Notes: generated by a model from the sequence alone, not told the origin. DNA of 64,000 bases from Ailurus styani (GCA_002007465.1 LNAC01001231.1:183809-247808); one strand, 5' to 3'. Positions 1 through 11,420 are shown, counted from the stretch's first letter. Numbers and translations are program-made.

Positions 1-1051
1 GATTAAAAGCTTTTGCACAGCAAAGGAAACAGTCAACAAAACCAAAAGACAACTGACAGAATGTTAGAAGATATTTGCAAATGACATACCAGATAAAGGG
101 CTTTTATCCAAAATCTATAAAGAGCTTCTCAAACTCAACACCCATAAAACAAATAACCCAGTCAAGAAATGGGCAGAAGACATGAACAGACATTTCTCCA
201 AAGAAGACATCCAAATGGCCAACAGACACATGAGAAAGTGCTCAACATCACTCGGCATCAGAGAAATACAAATTAAAACCACAGCGAGATACCACCTTAC
301 ACCAGTCAGAATGGCTAAAATCAACAAGTCAGGAAATGACAGATGTTGGCGAGGTTGCGGAGAAAGGGGAACCCTCCTACACTGTTGGTGGGAATGCAAA
401 CTGGTGCAGCCACTCTGGAAAACAGTATGGAGATTCCTCAAAAAGTTGAAAATGGAGCTACCCTACGACCCAGCAATCGCACTACTGGGTATTTATCCTA
501 AAGACACAAAGGTAGTGTTCCTCAGGGGCACGTGCACCCGAATGTTTATAGCAGCAATGTCCACAATAGCCAAACTATGGAAAGAACCTAGATGTCCATC
601 AACAGATGAATGGATAAAGAAGATGTGGTATATATATACAATGGAATATTATGCAGCTATCAAAAGAAACGAAATCTTGCCATTTGCAACGACATGGATG
701 GAACTGGAGGGTATTATGCTGAGCGAAATAAGTCAATCAGAGAAAGACAATTATCATATGATCTCTCTGACATGAGGAACTTGAGGGCAAGGGTGGGGGG
801 TCGTGGGGGGTAGGGAGGGAAACATAATGAAACAAGATGGGATGGGGAAGGAGACAAACCATAAGGACTCCTAATCTCACAAAACAAAATGAGGGTTACT
901 AGGGGGTGGTAGGGTAGGGATAGGGTGGATGGGTTATGGACATTGGGGAGGGTTTGTGCTTTGGTGAATGCTGTGAAAGATGTAAGCCTGATGATTCACA
1001 GACCTGTACCCCTTGGGCAAAGAATAAAAATAAAATTAAAAAAAAAAAAAA
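1..1051 (+). mobile_element. LINE-1 3' end: ORF2 C-terminus, 3'UTR and poly-A
   Basis: The 3' part of a LINE-1, whose ORF2 encodes endonuclease and reverse transcriptase, cut by the left window edge. Translation from base 2 gives the ORF2 C-terminal region. One stop codon (tag at 65-67, where the family normally has Trp-Glu) breaks it. From there the frame is open to the natural stop at 773-775. The Cys-rich C-terminal motif ([18 protein letters not shown]) and the [12 protein letters not shown] stretch are intact. A G-rich 3'UTR follows (776-1025), then an A-rich tail to about 1051. The near-intact frame and clean tail suggest a fairly young copy, though not functional as seen. The TSD cannot be checked because the 5' end is outside the window. 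Confidence 0.95.
182..775 (+). pseudogene. LINE-1 ORF2 C-terminal fragment
   Basis: Open frame of 197 codons that is the C-terminal part of L1 ORF2p, downstream of the reverse-transcriptase core. It includes the cysteine-rich segment thought to bind RNA. The annotated Met is only the first Met after the stop at 65-67, not a true start. There is no promoter, and the endonuclease and RT domains are missing, so it should be treated as a transposon remnant and not as a host gene. Confidence 0.9.
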
Positions 1052-1059
1052 GGTATTCC

Positions 1060-2300
1060 ATGGAAGCAGGTAAAATGCTTTAAAAAACATCTAGATGTGC
1101 AAAGTAGAAGGCACCGATATTAGTTCTCATACAAGATCCTGCCTATCCAAAAACAACGATCTCCATTCACAGATCCTCCTTTGTCCAGCAGCTTTCTTTC
1201 TAAAATAAATAGTCATTCAGTGTCCCTCTACTGAATAAATATTATGCTCTCACAGTATGATTCTTCCAGACCTACTTTTAAATTTGCTTCTGAAAATTCA
1301 CTAATCACTTTGGTTATTATTATCATAATTAATAAGCATTTGGTATGCCATTTAGAAAGGAGCAGACTATAGGTCCACTGAGTAAGGACTCCACTGAACT
1401 TAATGCCAGAGATTGTAAGTTATTCATTGTTGTTGCCCAGTGAATTAAGACTAATAATTACAGAACTGGTTATTAGACACCAGGGAGAAATATTATGTTA
1501 AAAGTAATAAAGAAGTTTGGATATACTCATTTTAAGCCCATTTTTTCTTTCCTGAGCAGAGTAATTGTTTACTGTCATTCTTTTTATAAACATGTTTAAT
1601 AAGGATTATTTTTCATAAAAAACTATTTTGTTTCAGTCTGTTTTATTATAGTCATACGCAATATAGTTTCACACGTATCTCTGACACTAATCACACTAAT
1701 GACTTATTTTAGTCTCATGGACAAAACAAGTCCGCATCTGGGACAGTTTTTTTAAAAATGGAACAAAAGCTTCTATTTTCCAAGTGAGAGACTTGCTATG
1801 TGAACTCCTAGCATTACTGGATCCCACTTTGCTATTGTTTGGTTGTACTACTTGTTTAATTGCCATTTTCAAAACATGTAACTAGAATAAATTTCAAAAA
1901 TAGTATCTATTTAGTGCTTGCTTAATATGGATACTTTAGAGAATACAGAACAAACATCCATATTCAAGGAGTATACATACATTCTTCATGGGGAAAATGT
2001 AGATCTCAATCTTTATTCATAAATAGTGGCCATGATTAAAAACTCTGCTATTTGATAGTAGAAAAATACCTTCAGGAAAAAAATCAGAGGACAAAGCCCA
2101 TTTGTCCTTAAACTAAGTGATTTCAGGGACAGTATATTAGATACTAATTCCTCTTCCTATCAGCTGATATTTCCTGGTACTTTTAACCCTCACCTGACTG
2201 AGGCGAAAAGTTCATAAGCTAAAACATTTCCTTTAAAGCATAGGAACTTCTTCCAAGGGCAAGACCACTAAAGTATCTGCTATTCAGCTTACATGGTGTG
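1060..2300. other. Unique AT-rich sequence, no feature seen
   Basis: About 1.2 kb between the L1 tail and a MIR. It is AT-rich, with no long open frame, no CpG cluster and no repeat I can name. Confidence 0.5.
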
Positions 2301-2304
2301 ATGA

Positions 2305-2455
2305 ATTTCACAAATACTTCAATACTTTAGTTAATCAAGAACTACTGTATGAGGTATTATTCTCCCCACTTAATAGATGAGGTAAACAGGGCTTAGCGCT
2401 GCAAAGTGACTTGTCCAAGACCACAGTGCCAGTAAATAATACACACAAGACCATG
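2305..2455 (+). repeat. MIR SINE remnant
   Basis: An ancient mammalian tRNA-derived SINE. The MIR core order can be followed: a decayed 'cccc-acttaatagatgagg' block, then 'aagtgacttgtccaagacc' and 'acagtgccagtaaat'. Divergence is high and the ends are approximate. Confidence 0.7.
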
Positions 2456-2707
2456 GGCACAACAGTGTCCAATTCTTCCTCTGAACAACTCCATGGCCTG
2501 TAATCTTAAATGCCTCATTTTACCTCTTTAAGAATCTGTATATGTGCTAAAATAAAAAAAATCAAGTGTCTCATATATTTTGTATGTCATTCACATGTTT
2601 GGTAGTTTGAACAGGAAGAAATCCCTTTTCACTAAAGTGACTGGTATCGGCTTTATACAGGAGCTTCCATACAACTGGGACAATTTGATATTGAAAAAGG
2701 AAGGAGT

Positions 2708-2912
2708 GGGCGCCTGGGTGGCTCAGTGGGTTAAAGCCTCTGCTTTCGGCTCAGGTCATGATCCCAGGGTCCTGGGATCGAGGCCTGCATCGGGCTCTCT
2801 GCTCCGCAGGGAGCCTGCCTCCTCATCTCTCTCTGCCTGCCTCTCTGCCTACTTGTGATCTCTCTCTCTCTGTTGAATAAATAAAGAAAAAGAAAAAAAA
2901 AGAAAAAAAAAA
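2708..2912 (+). mobile_element. Can-SINE (mustelid type) with 15-bp TSD
   Basis: A tRNA-derived carnivoran SINE. The head 'gggcgcctgggtggctcag' holds the pol III A box (tggctcagtgg), 'gggatcgaggcc' resembles the B box, and a CT-rich tail is followed by an A-rich end broken by G. The TSD gaaaaaggaaggagt is perfect at 2693-2707 and 2913-2927, indicating a recent insertion. Confidence 0.96.
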
Positions 2913-2929
2913 GAAAAAGGAAGGAGTTA

Positions 2930-3590
2930 CCTACTTTCCTACCAAAGATTTCTGTTTATCATCATTAACTATCAGGTTTGAATTCTTAATTGAAAGTTTG
3001 TACCAAAAAATCCTCCATAATAGAAAAATTATAAAAGCAAATATAGAGTAAGAAAGAATATTTTCCTTTAAATAAAAGCAATTAGAATAATATTTACATT
3101 TTTCTAATCAAAATATATTGTTAATCTTCTCCTACAGGTAAATTTGTGTATCTCAGTTAAAAAAACAATGCACACGTTAGTTCACAAATGTATATTATAT
3201 AAAGCAGATTTTGTTGTCATGAATACATTCCTCCTATATTGCCATGAGAATTCCTTTGAGAAAAATATTAATGTAAAGTTCTACCTTTACATAATTTGAG
3301 CTTAAATTTTTTCAATATAATCCAAAGTACAGTACTAATTTTTTTAAAAGATCACAGTTCCATTATCAACGTAACTTTTCTTAGTGATTTCTAAAATTAC
3401 TCCAGATTTACAACATATTACATTTAAAATACTGAAGAGTACCATCAGATTACATATAATGTATAATTTCATTTAGAAACAGCATTTCATTTTAAACAGC
3501 ATTTGTTGACATTTTTCTCCATGAGCCAAGAAGTGGGTCTTTTACTTAACTCCTTCCTCAAATAAAAGACCAGGAAGGTCTCCAATCTGT
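2930..3590. other. AT-rich unassigned sequence
   Basis: AT-rich DNA between a SINE and the old LINE-1 5' region. There is no coding frame and no recognisable repeat. The last part may already belong to the L1 5'UTR. Confidence 0.4.
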
Positions 3591-4233
3591 AATGTTAAAG
3601 AGTACAGCAATTTGAGACTTCTGGAATGATGAAATGAGGACCCCAGTGAATCCACTCCGCCCCTGACAAAAGCAACATGAATGGAAATATTATCAATCCC
3701 AGTAACTTCAGAAACCTAAGAATGGCATAAAAGCATAGAACAAACTAAAAAATGCCTATTTAAGAAAGACTACTGAACTTGGTAAGAATAGTCAGATATA
3801 TGGTTAACCTGGGCTATGGTTACTTCCCTAGATCCTTGAAACAGTACATGGAAAGCCAACAGCCTCACATCCAACAAAAGAGACCAATCTGTTTGGACAG
3901 TTGTTAAAAATCCCATTTCCAGAGCAGTCAATATACTGGCCACACTTGTAGTCCCCTAGAAAATCTCTAATGCCAGGGCACTGGTCATTTTTTTTATCTG
4001 ACTCAGAGCTTGTCTCTACACAAAAAACTCTGCCCAAGGCATTATCAAAATCAATAGCAGCCTATAGGAATTCCTAACATTACAGCTGCCTAAGACTATT
4101 TTCAGCTGGTCATGAGGCCCTATGCAAACAGGAAGTAAAAGCTAAGAATGACCTGTAAAATGCCCGAAATGTGAGGGTATTCTTGGCAAAACACTGAAGA
4201 TTTACTAGGTCAAGATATTTAAGGAACTGTTCT

Positions 4234-4441
4234 GGGGCACCTAGGTGCCTCAGTCAGTTAAGCATCTGACTCTTGGTTTCAGCGCAGGTCATGATCTCAG
4301 AGCTGTGGGATCAAGCACCGCATCAGGCTCCACTCTCAGTGCAGACTTTGCTTGAGATTCTTGCCCCAGCCCTCCCCCACCCCCGCCCCTTGCGTGCTTT
4401 CTCTCTCTCAAATAAATAAATAAATAAAATCTTTAAAAAAA
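4234..4441 (+). mobile_element. Can-SINE, older subfamily, in L1 5' region
   Basis: Older carnivoran SINE with the 'tctgactcttggtttcagc' variant and an 'aaataaataaataaataaaatc' type tail. The 22-bp target duplication (4212-4233 and 4442-4463) differs by one base. This SINE predates the mustelid-type copies. Confidence 0.93.
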
Positions 4442-5044
4442 AAGATATTTAAGGAAATGTTCTAACTAATCATTGGTGAACCATTAAGCAATGAATGAAT
4501 AGGGAGACTCTAGGAATCCAGGCTTAAAAGTAAAAAGAAGAATAAAAATAAAAAGAAGAAAACAAAGAGCAAAAGCTGAGTGGCTGCACACTGAAGGGAA
4601 TACATAAACCAGAAGCAACCAAAACAAACGCTGAAAGAGAGAAATTTGATTCCAAAGTTGCTACAATGTATTATGCAATATATTCATTTTTAACAAAGAT
4701 AGAAGAAAGTATGGTACATGCACAGAGAGGGAAAGAGTCAATTAAAAATGCCTCTCGGGGAGTCCAGATGTTAGACTCAGTAGACTTTAAACTGGGTATT
4801 GTAAATATGTTAAAAAAAAAAAAAAACTAAAGTAAATATTCAAAAATAATTAAACCATGAAAACTCTGTCCTACCAAATAAATAATATTAATAAAGACAC
4901 AAATTAAAAAAGAATAACCACATAGAAATTCTGGAGTTGAGTAGTATAGTAACAGAAGTGAAAAGTTCACTAGATACACTCAACAACAGATTTGAGATGA
5001 CAAAAGGAAAAAAATTAACAAACCTGAAGATAGAGCCATAGTGA

Positions 5045-5145
5045 TATTCAGTTTAAGGAAAAGGAGGAGGAGGAAGAGGAAAAGGAGAAAGTGAAGGAAA
5101 GGGAGGGAGGAAGGGGAGGAGGGGAAGAAGAAGGCGGAAATGATG
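5045..5145 (+). repeat. Polypurine (GGA/GAA) low-complexity tract
   Basis: About 100 bases made almost only of A and G (aaggaggaggaggaagagg and similar) inside the ORF1 part of the old LINE-1, probably an expansion after insertion. The opposite strand gives the spurious Ser/Leu/Phe-rich open frame at 4980-5237. Confidence 0.9.
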
Positions 5146-5780
5146 ATGACACAACAAAGTATCAAAGGGTTGCACGATACCAGTAAATATACCAAAATAT
5201 GCACAATGTCTGTCCCAGAAAGAAGAGAAAGAAGCATAAAAAGTATTTGAATAATTGTAGAAATTGTCTAAATTTTCCTAAAATCATTCATCTACAGCTC
5301 CAAGCAGCTCAACAAGCTCCAAGTAAATGAACTCAAAAAGATCCACCCAGATATATCATAATCAAACTGTTGAAAGTCAAAGAAAAAAAAACTTTTAAAA
5401 GCAATAAGAGAAAAATGACTGATCAACTACCAAAAATCCTCAATAAAATAGCAGAACTCTCACCAGAAACAACAGTGGTTAGAAGATAGCAAGATGACAG
5501 CTTCAAAGAGATGAATAACAAGACTGACAAACAGGAATTCTATATACAGAAATACTATTCTCCAAAAACGAAAGAGGAATGAAAACATTTTCAGATAAAG
5601 AAAGACTGAATGAATTTGCCACCAGCAGACTTGTCCAACAAGAACACTCAAAGGAGTTTTTCAGGCTAAAAAAAATGGACCTATATGGCAACTCAGATCC
5701 ACACAAACAAGTGGTAGAAGCAGTTACCTAAATAAATACATAAGACAGTATACCATTTTAAAACTTCCTTCTTTTTTGAA

Positions 5781-5958
5781 AAATTTTATTTATTTATTTG
5801 TCAGAGAGAGTGAGCACAAGCAGGGGAAGCAGCAGGCAGAGGGAGAAGCAGGCTCCCTGATGAGCAAGGACCCAGACACAAGGCTCAATCCCAGGACCCT
5901 GGGATTATGACCTGAGCAGAAGTCTGTCGCTCGACCAACTGAGCTACCTAGGTGTCCC
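5781..5958 (-). mobile_element. Can-SINE (antisense) in L1 ORF1/ORF2 linker
   Basis: Reverse-oriented carnivoran SINE: T-rich 'ttttatttatttatttgtcag' at the left, 'gagctacctaggtgtccc' (complement of the head) at the right. A 21-bp TSD at 5760-5780 and 5959-5979 has one mismatch. Confidence 0.94.
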
Positions 5959-6830
5959 AAAACTCCCTTCTTTTTTGAACTGCTTAAAAGAAAACTGCAT
6001 AAAATAAGAATTACAAAAATGAGCTGATGGGCTTATAATTTGTAAAAGCTATAATTTGTGATGACAATAATGGCATATAAGTGGGGTGGGAGCTGCCAGC
6101 ACAAAGCTTCTATGTACTATTGAAATAAAGACTCACAGTAATCTGGAGTAGATTTCCTTAAATTAAGATGTGTGTTATAATCTTCAGAGCAACCACTCAG
6201 AAAATAACTCACAAGTATAGTCAAAGGCAAGTTAAAAGATTTTAATATATTTAATACACAAAAAGAATGAATGGTAGAAAAGAGGAATAAAAAGACACAT
6301 GGAACACAAATAAAATAGTGCATGATATAAATCCTACCATATCAATAATGATATTAAATGTCAAATAATTAACCGAAAGGAAGAGGCTATGAGACTGGAT
6401 AAAAGACAACATCTAATTATATGCTGCCTATAAGAGGCAAACTTTAGACTCTAAGCACAAACAAAATTTAAGTAAAAGGATGGAAAAAGATCTATCATGT
6501 AAATAATAATCTAAAGAGAGCTGGGATGGCTATATTAATATATAATAAAATAGATTTAAAGAATGAAAAATATCAGAGACCAACAGACATCTAATAATGA
6601 AAGAATGATTAACAGAGCTGGAAGTGTAGCAATTATAAACATATATACACCAAATAACACAGCCCCAAAATACATGAAGAAAAAAAGTGACAAAAGTGAA
6701 GGCAGAAATAGACAATTCAACAATGATATTTAGAGACTCTTGTCCCCCAATTTCAATAATGGACAGACCAATGAAACAGTATATCGCCAAGGATATGAGA
6801 CTTTAACAGCACTATAAAACGATTTGACCT

Positions 6831-7027
6831 GGGCACCTGAGTGGCTCAGTGGGTTAAAGCCTCTGCCTTTGGCTCAGGTCATGATCTCAGGGTCCTGGGA
6901 TCGAGGCCCGCATCGGACCCTCTACTCAGTGGGGAGCCTGCTTTCTCCTCTGTCTCTCTCTGCCTGCCTCTGCCTACTTGTGATCTCTCTCTCCCTGTCA
7001 AATAAATAAATAAAATCTTTAAAAAAA
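6831..7027 (+). mobile_element. Can-SINE (mustelid type) in L1 ORF2 endonuclease
   Basis: Sense SINE with 'gggcacctgagtggctcag' and a standard tail. The TSD aaaacgatttgacct is perfect (6816-6830 and 7028-7042) and is itself L1 endonuclease sequence ('acctaacagata' continues after the insertion). Confidence 0.96.
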
Positions 7028-7335
7028 AAAACGATTTGACCTAACAGATAGCTATAGACCATTCAACCTAAAAACAGCAGACTACACAGTATTTTCAAGC
7101 ACACATGGAAAATTCTCTAGAAAAGAGCATAAAACTAGAACATAAAACAAATCTGAATAAATGTAAGGGATTAAAATCATACAAAGTATATTTTCTGATT
7201 GCAATGAAATTTAATTGATTTCAACATTAGAAGGGAACTTCACATAAGTATGGAAATTAAACAATAAATTTCTAAGTAATCCATAGGTCAGAGACAAAAC
7301 AAGAGAAACTAGAAAGTATTTTTAACTGTATAAAA

Positions 7336-7855
7336 ATGAACTTGGATGTCAGCATGATGGTGGAGATTCCAGTCTCCATTCCCCACAAGAAACAACTAGA
7401 CAACCATCCACAAATGAAAATATTTCTGTGAGGTTCAGGAGTCCATTTAAGAAGCTCAAATATCACAGTAGAAAAATTTCTGAGGAAAACAGCACAATGT
7501 GGTAGGAAAAACAGTTTTAATTTTGTCTGAATCATCCCATTCCCTAGGTTGGCACTGCTCACCACCAACAGGAACTCCACAGCCTTAGAGAGAAGGGTGA
7601 GTAACCAGCTTCCCCAGCTTTTCAGAGCACTGTGTGAAGAACCCACTTTAGTTTCATTCCACTCAGATCACTGGGGAAACTAACACAGCTGAGATATCTA
7701 CACATGGCTAGGAACAAAGGCAGGCCAGGAGTGACTAGTATCAACTGTATAGTAGGAGTGACTGAGGTTCCCAGTGGCCCTCTTTGCAGAGGATCCCAAC
7801 AGCTTTCACCTCCAATTGTCCTTGTGGATGCCATAGACAACCCAAGGCAAGGAAA
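7336..7855 (+). mobile_element. L1 5'UTR-like block inside ORF2
   Basis: The sequence resembles the 5'UTR of an old L1 family ('gatggtggagattccag...ccccacaagaaacaactag...tttctgaggaaaacagcac'), but it sits between the endonuclease part (ends about 7335) and the linker/RT part (resumes about 7856). Either an old L1 piece inserted here, or a rearrangement joined two L1s. No clear TSD is visible. Part of ORF2 seems to be missing at the junction. Confidence 0.6.
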
Positions 7856-8704
7856 AGGAAAAAATGATAAAGATTAGAGCCAAAACCAAAACACAGGAAA
7901 TGAAACAACAAAAAATAGAAATCAATGAAATCAAAAGTAGTTCTTTGAAATAATGAATGAAATTGATAAGCCTTTAGCTAGATTGAACAAGGGAAAAAAA
8001 ACAGAAAAAAAGACACAGATTACTAAAATTAAGAATGAAAAGACAGATATCACCAGTGACCCTTCAGAAATTAAAAGTACTATAATACAATTTTATGATA
8101 ACAAATTTGACTGCTTCTACAAAACTGGCAAATTCACAACACAAATTACCAAAACTGACTCCAGAATAAATAAAAATCTTAATAGAAGTATAACAAGTAA
8201 GGAAATTGAATTAGTGATTTAAAATCTCTCTGTACAGAAAAGTCCAGGTTCAAATGGCTTCGCATTCAAAAAGAAATAATGCCAATACTCCACAAACTCC
8301 TCTGGGAAATAGAGGAGGAAGAAATACATGTTAGCTCTTTCTACAAGGTCAGTATTACCCTGATACCAAAGCTAAAGTTATCACAAGAAAATAACAGTAT
8401 AGACCAATACTGGTCATAAATATAAATGCAAAAATCCACAACAAAATATTAGCAAATTGACTTTAACAATACAAACAAATAAAATACAAGTGGGATTTAT
8501 TCTAGGATTGTAAGATTAGCTTAATAATTGAATATTATGATCATATATATTAATAAGATAAAGGACAAAATCCAAATGATTACCTCAATAGGTCATAAAG
8601 ACAATTTAAAAAATTTAACACCTCTTCATGATAAAATCTTTCAACAAACATTGAAAAAAGGGAAACTTCCTCAACTAATAGGGGACATTAAAAACAAACA
8701 AAAA

Positions 8705-8900
8705 GAGGCACCTGGGTGGCTCAGTTGTTCAACCTGTCTTAGGCTCAGGTCAGGATCCCAGCATCCTGGGATGGAGCCCACATCGGGCTCCTGGCTCCAC
8801 AGCAGGGAGCCCGCTTCTCCCTCTCCCACTCCCCGCTCTCACCGCTTGTGTTCCCTCTCTTACTGTCCCACTCCCTGTCAAATAAATAAATAAGATCTTT
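8705..8900 (+). mobile_element. Can-SINE in L1 RT region
   Basis: Sense SINE 'gaggcacctgggtggctcag' with a CT-rich middle and an 'aataaataaataagatc' tail. TSD aaaaacaaacaaaaa at 8690-8704 and 8901-8915. Confidence 0.93.
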
Positions 8901-10406
8901 AAAAACAAACAAAAACATCTGCAGGTATCATCATGCTTAATGATAAAAGACTGAAGGCTTTTAGACCTAGACCAAGTACCATAATACCAGGAACAAAACA
9001 AGTATGTTTACTCCTGCCATTTAATTTTAATATTACATGGGAGAATATAGCCAGCATGATCAGGCAAGAAAGAGAAATAAAAGGGATCTAGATTAGAAAG
9101 GATGTGAAACTGTTATTCTCAAATAATATGATCTTATTGTTTAGAAACATAAATAAGCTCAGCATGTTTGCAGGATATAAGATCAGCACACAGAAATCAA
9201 ACTCTAGTACAATGAAAAATATGAATCTAAAATTAAGAAAAAGATTTCATTTACAATATCATCAAAAAATAAATATGTATCAACTTAACAAAAGAAATAT
9301 AATACTTGGATATGTGCAAGTCCAAAACATTAATAAGAGAAAATTTAAAAGACCTGATAAAATGCAGAGACTTATGGATTGTAAGACTCACATTGTTAAG
9401 ATGATAATTCTCCCTAAATTACTCTATATATTCAATTCAATCCCTATCAAAATGCCAGCAAGTACTTTTCAGAAATTTGTGAAATGCATCTAAGATCATA
9501 CCACCCTGAATGCACCTGATCTTGTCAGAAATCTGTGAAATGATCCACAAATATATATAGAATTACAAAAGGCCAAAAATGGCCAAAACTATTTTGTAAT
9601 ATTTAAACATAAGAACTGAAACAATAAATTTTTTGCAGATAATTTAGGAGAAGATCTCTGAGATCTTGGGTTAGACAAACATTTCTCTTACAGGGCATTA
9701 AGGTCAGTATCTCAAAGACATAAAATTGATAAATTGGACCTCGCCAAAAATAAAAAGTTCTGCCTTTCTAAAGGCATCCTTAAAAAAGTGAAAAGACAAG
9801 AAATTAGGAAAAAATATTTGTAAAACACGTAACCTACACAGGACTGTCCCAAAATATATACAGTCTTATATCTCAAAAGATATCAAACAATTCAATAAAA
9901 AAATAAGCAAAATACCTGAAGAGGCATTATATCAAAGAATGTATATGAACATGGCTAACACATGAAAAGATGTATAATATCATTAGTTATAGGGAAATGC
10001 CAATTAAAATGAGTAGAATGGCTCTATTTTAAAAAACCAGACAGACAATAACATAAGTTGGTGAGGATGTAGAAAAAAAAAAACATGAATCTTGATACAG
10101 TAGTGGTAGAATGTGTAATGGTTTAGACACTTTGGAAAGAATTTGGAAGTTTCTTCAGAAGTTAAACAGATTCAGCATACGAACCAGCAATCCCACTCTT
10201 GGGTATACAGCCACATAAAGACTTCTACACAAATGCTCCTAGTAGCATTAATCATAATTGCCAAAAAATGAAAAATCTTAATTTCTATCAACTAGTAGAT
10301 AGTGAAAATGTGGCATATACATTGAGTGGAATATTAATCAACAGTATAAAGAAACAAATTACTGATATATGGTACAACATAAATGAGCTTCAAAAACATA
10401 TTGCAA

Positions 10407-10560
10407 CTGGGTGGCTCAGTTGGTTAAGATCTCAGGGTCCTGGGATCAAGTCCCACATCAGGCTCCTGGCTTAGTGGGGAGCCTGCTTCTCCCTCTGCCT
10501 GCCACTCCCCGTGCTTGTGCTCTCTCTCTGACAAATAAATAAAATCTTAAAAAAAAAAAA
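10407..10560 (+). mobile_element. Can-SINE with internal deletion
   Basis: Sense SINE whose head goes from 'ggctcagttggttaag' directly to 'atctcagggtcctggg'. About 25 bases of the usual 'cgtctgccttcggctcaggtcatg' segment are missing. TSD catattgcaa at 10397-10406 and 10568-10577. It lies in the L1 ORF2 C-terminus. Confidence 0.92.
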
Positions 10561-10650
10561 CAACAATCATATTGCAAGTGAAAAAACAGTGCCCTTGAAG
10601 TGGGTAAAATATACTACATGTAAAATATGCTCCATAAGGTTTTTTGGGCT

Positions 10651-10675
10651 TTTGTTGTTGTTGTTGTTGTTGTTT
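10651..10675 (+). repeat. (TTG)n microsatellite
   Basis: About eight TTG units in a row after the old L1 3' end. Confidence 0.95.
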
Positions 10676-10899
10676 AAAGTGATCTGGCAGTAAACACATT
10701 CTATTCTCCTAACTCCTATGAAGCTGAGAGGAAATTTGCCTTTGCCCTGAGCAGAATTAACAGGGTAAAAATATCCCTGAGAGTTATATCCTTAAGCAGG
10801 TCCTCATGTGGATATTAGCCCAAATTATGCTTATAGTAAATAAACTTTAAGCAATGAAATAAGCTCAAAGTTATTCCTGATATTTTTCTGGCCACCTGA

Positions 10900-11420
10900 G
10901 AGAAGCAAATATAAATGAACCATCATCTGATACTCCAAAAAAAAAAATCCATAAAGTACTTTGAGTGGAAAATGGGTATCTCACAATAAAAAATCATCAA
11001 GTACACAAGGGAACAAGCCACCATGCAGGATAGCAAACAGACAAAAGAAAGCAGCTTAAGCTATGAAAATGTGGGATTTTGAATAATCAGATTATAAAAT
11101 TACGACATGTATTATAAAAGAACTTAGAAACACGCAGAAAAGAAAAATGATCAAGCATCACCAAGCTTATCTGAAAAATAAAATTTTTTAAGAAAAATTA
11201 AAATTGTCAATAGAGAATTTGAATAGCATATTAGACACAGCTAAAGATGTAAATAGTACACTTGAAATATACCAAAAGAAATTATGTATAATGATTTACA
11301 TAGAGAAAAAGAGATTCAAAATAGAAAAAAAGTTATAGGACATGCAGAAGAAATTTATTAGAGTTTTAGAAGGAAAGGAAATAAGAATGGGGTAGATCCA
11401 ACATTTCAAGAGAGAAGTCT
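10900..11420 (+). mobile_element. Probable L1/HAL1 ORF1-like remnant
   Basis: Decayed sequence with blocks like 'attttgaataatcagattataaaat', 'gcatattagacacagctaaa' and 'ggaaataagaatggggtag', in the same order as the ORF1 part of old L1/HAL1 elements. There is no open frame. The assignment rests on recalled consensus patterns only. Confidence 0.5.

Larger units (their letters stand above)
3600..7335 (+). mobile_element. Ancient LINE-1: 5'UTR, ORF1 and ORF2 endonuclease part
   Basis: A strongly decayed old L1 (L1M-like) read on the + strand. About 3600-4200 resembles the L1M 5'UTR (the 'gaggaccccagtgaatccac' block). About 4450-5760 follows ORF1: 'agaaattctggagttga', 'agatccaccca-atat-tcat' and the 'gaattctatatacagaaatac' block. 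About 6380-7320 follows the ORF2 endonuclease: a 'tgctgcctataagaggcaaac' equivalent of the CLQETH motif, then the decayed GDFN region near 6720-6760 and the 'ttttctgattgcaatgaa' counterpart of SDH. Every frame is full of stops. Three SINEs (4234, 5781, 6831) interrupt it, each flanked by TSDs made of L1 sequence, so they are younger than it. Confidence 0.85.
7856..10640 (+). mobile_element. Ancient LINE-1 ORF2: linker, RT and C-terminus
   Basis: Continuation of the decayed L1 ORF2. 7870-8220 keeps the pre-RT linker in an open frame of about 90 codons ('IDKPLARLNKGKKTEKKTQI'). 8230-8600 covers early RT blocks. 9104-9493 keeps a 129-codon frame around 'MYQLNKRNIILGY' and 'YIFNSIPIKMPASTFQKF', matching the post-RT region. 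10199-10396 matches the C-terminus ('LGYTATXRLLHKCS'-like and a decayed MEYYAAI equivalent). The Tyr/Phe-Ala-Asp-Asp catalytic site is not readable. SINEs at 8705 and 10407 interrupt it. Confidence 0.85.

Noticed and set aside
2181..2290. Possible minus-strand exon with donor cag|gtgagg near 2186
   Set aside because: No acceptor with a compatible open frame and no promoter link. I judge it a chance donor.
2580..2858. 92-codon frame ending in SINE sequence
   Set aside because: Its second half is translated Can-SINE. Similar frames in other SINEs (6824-7009, 8528-8893, 23209-23394) share the same cause.
4980..5237. Minus-strand 85-codon frame rich in Leu/Phe/Ser, membrane-like
   Set aside because: Produced by the complement of a polypurine tract. 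Low complexity, not a membrane protein.
7272..7646. 124-codon minus-strand open frame
   Set aside because: It lies on the opposite strand of an old LINE-1 and its 5'UTR-like block, so it is a shadow frame.
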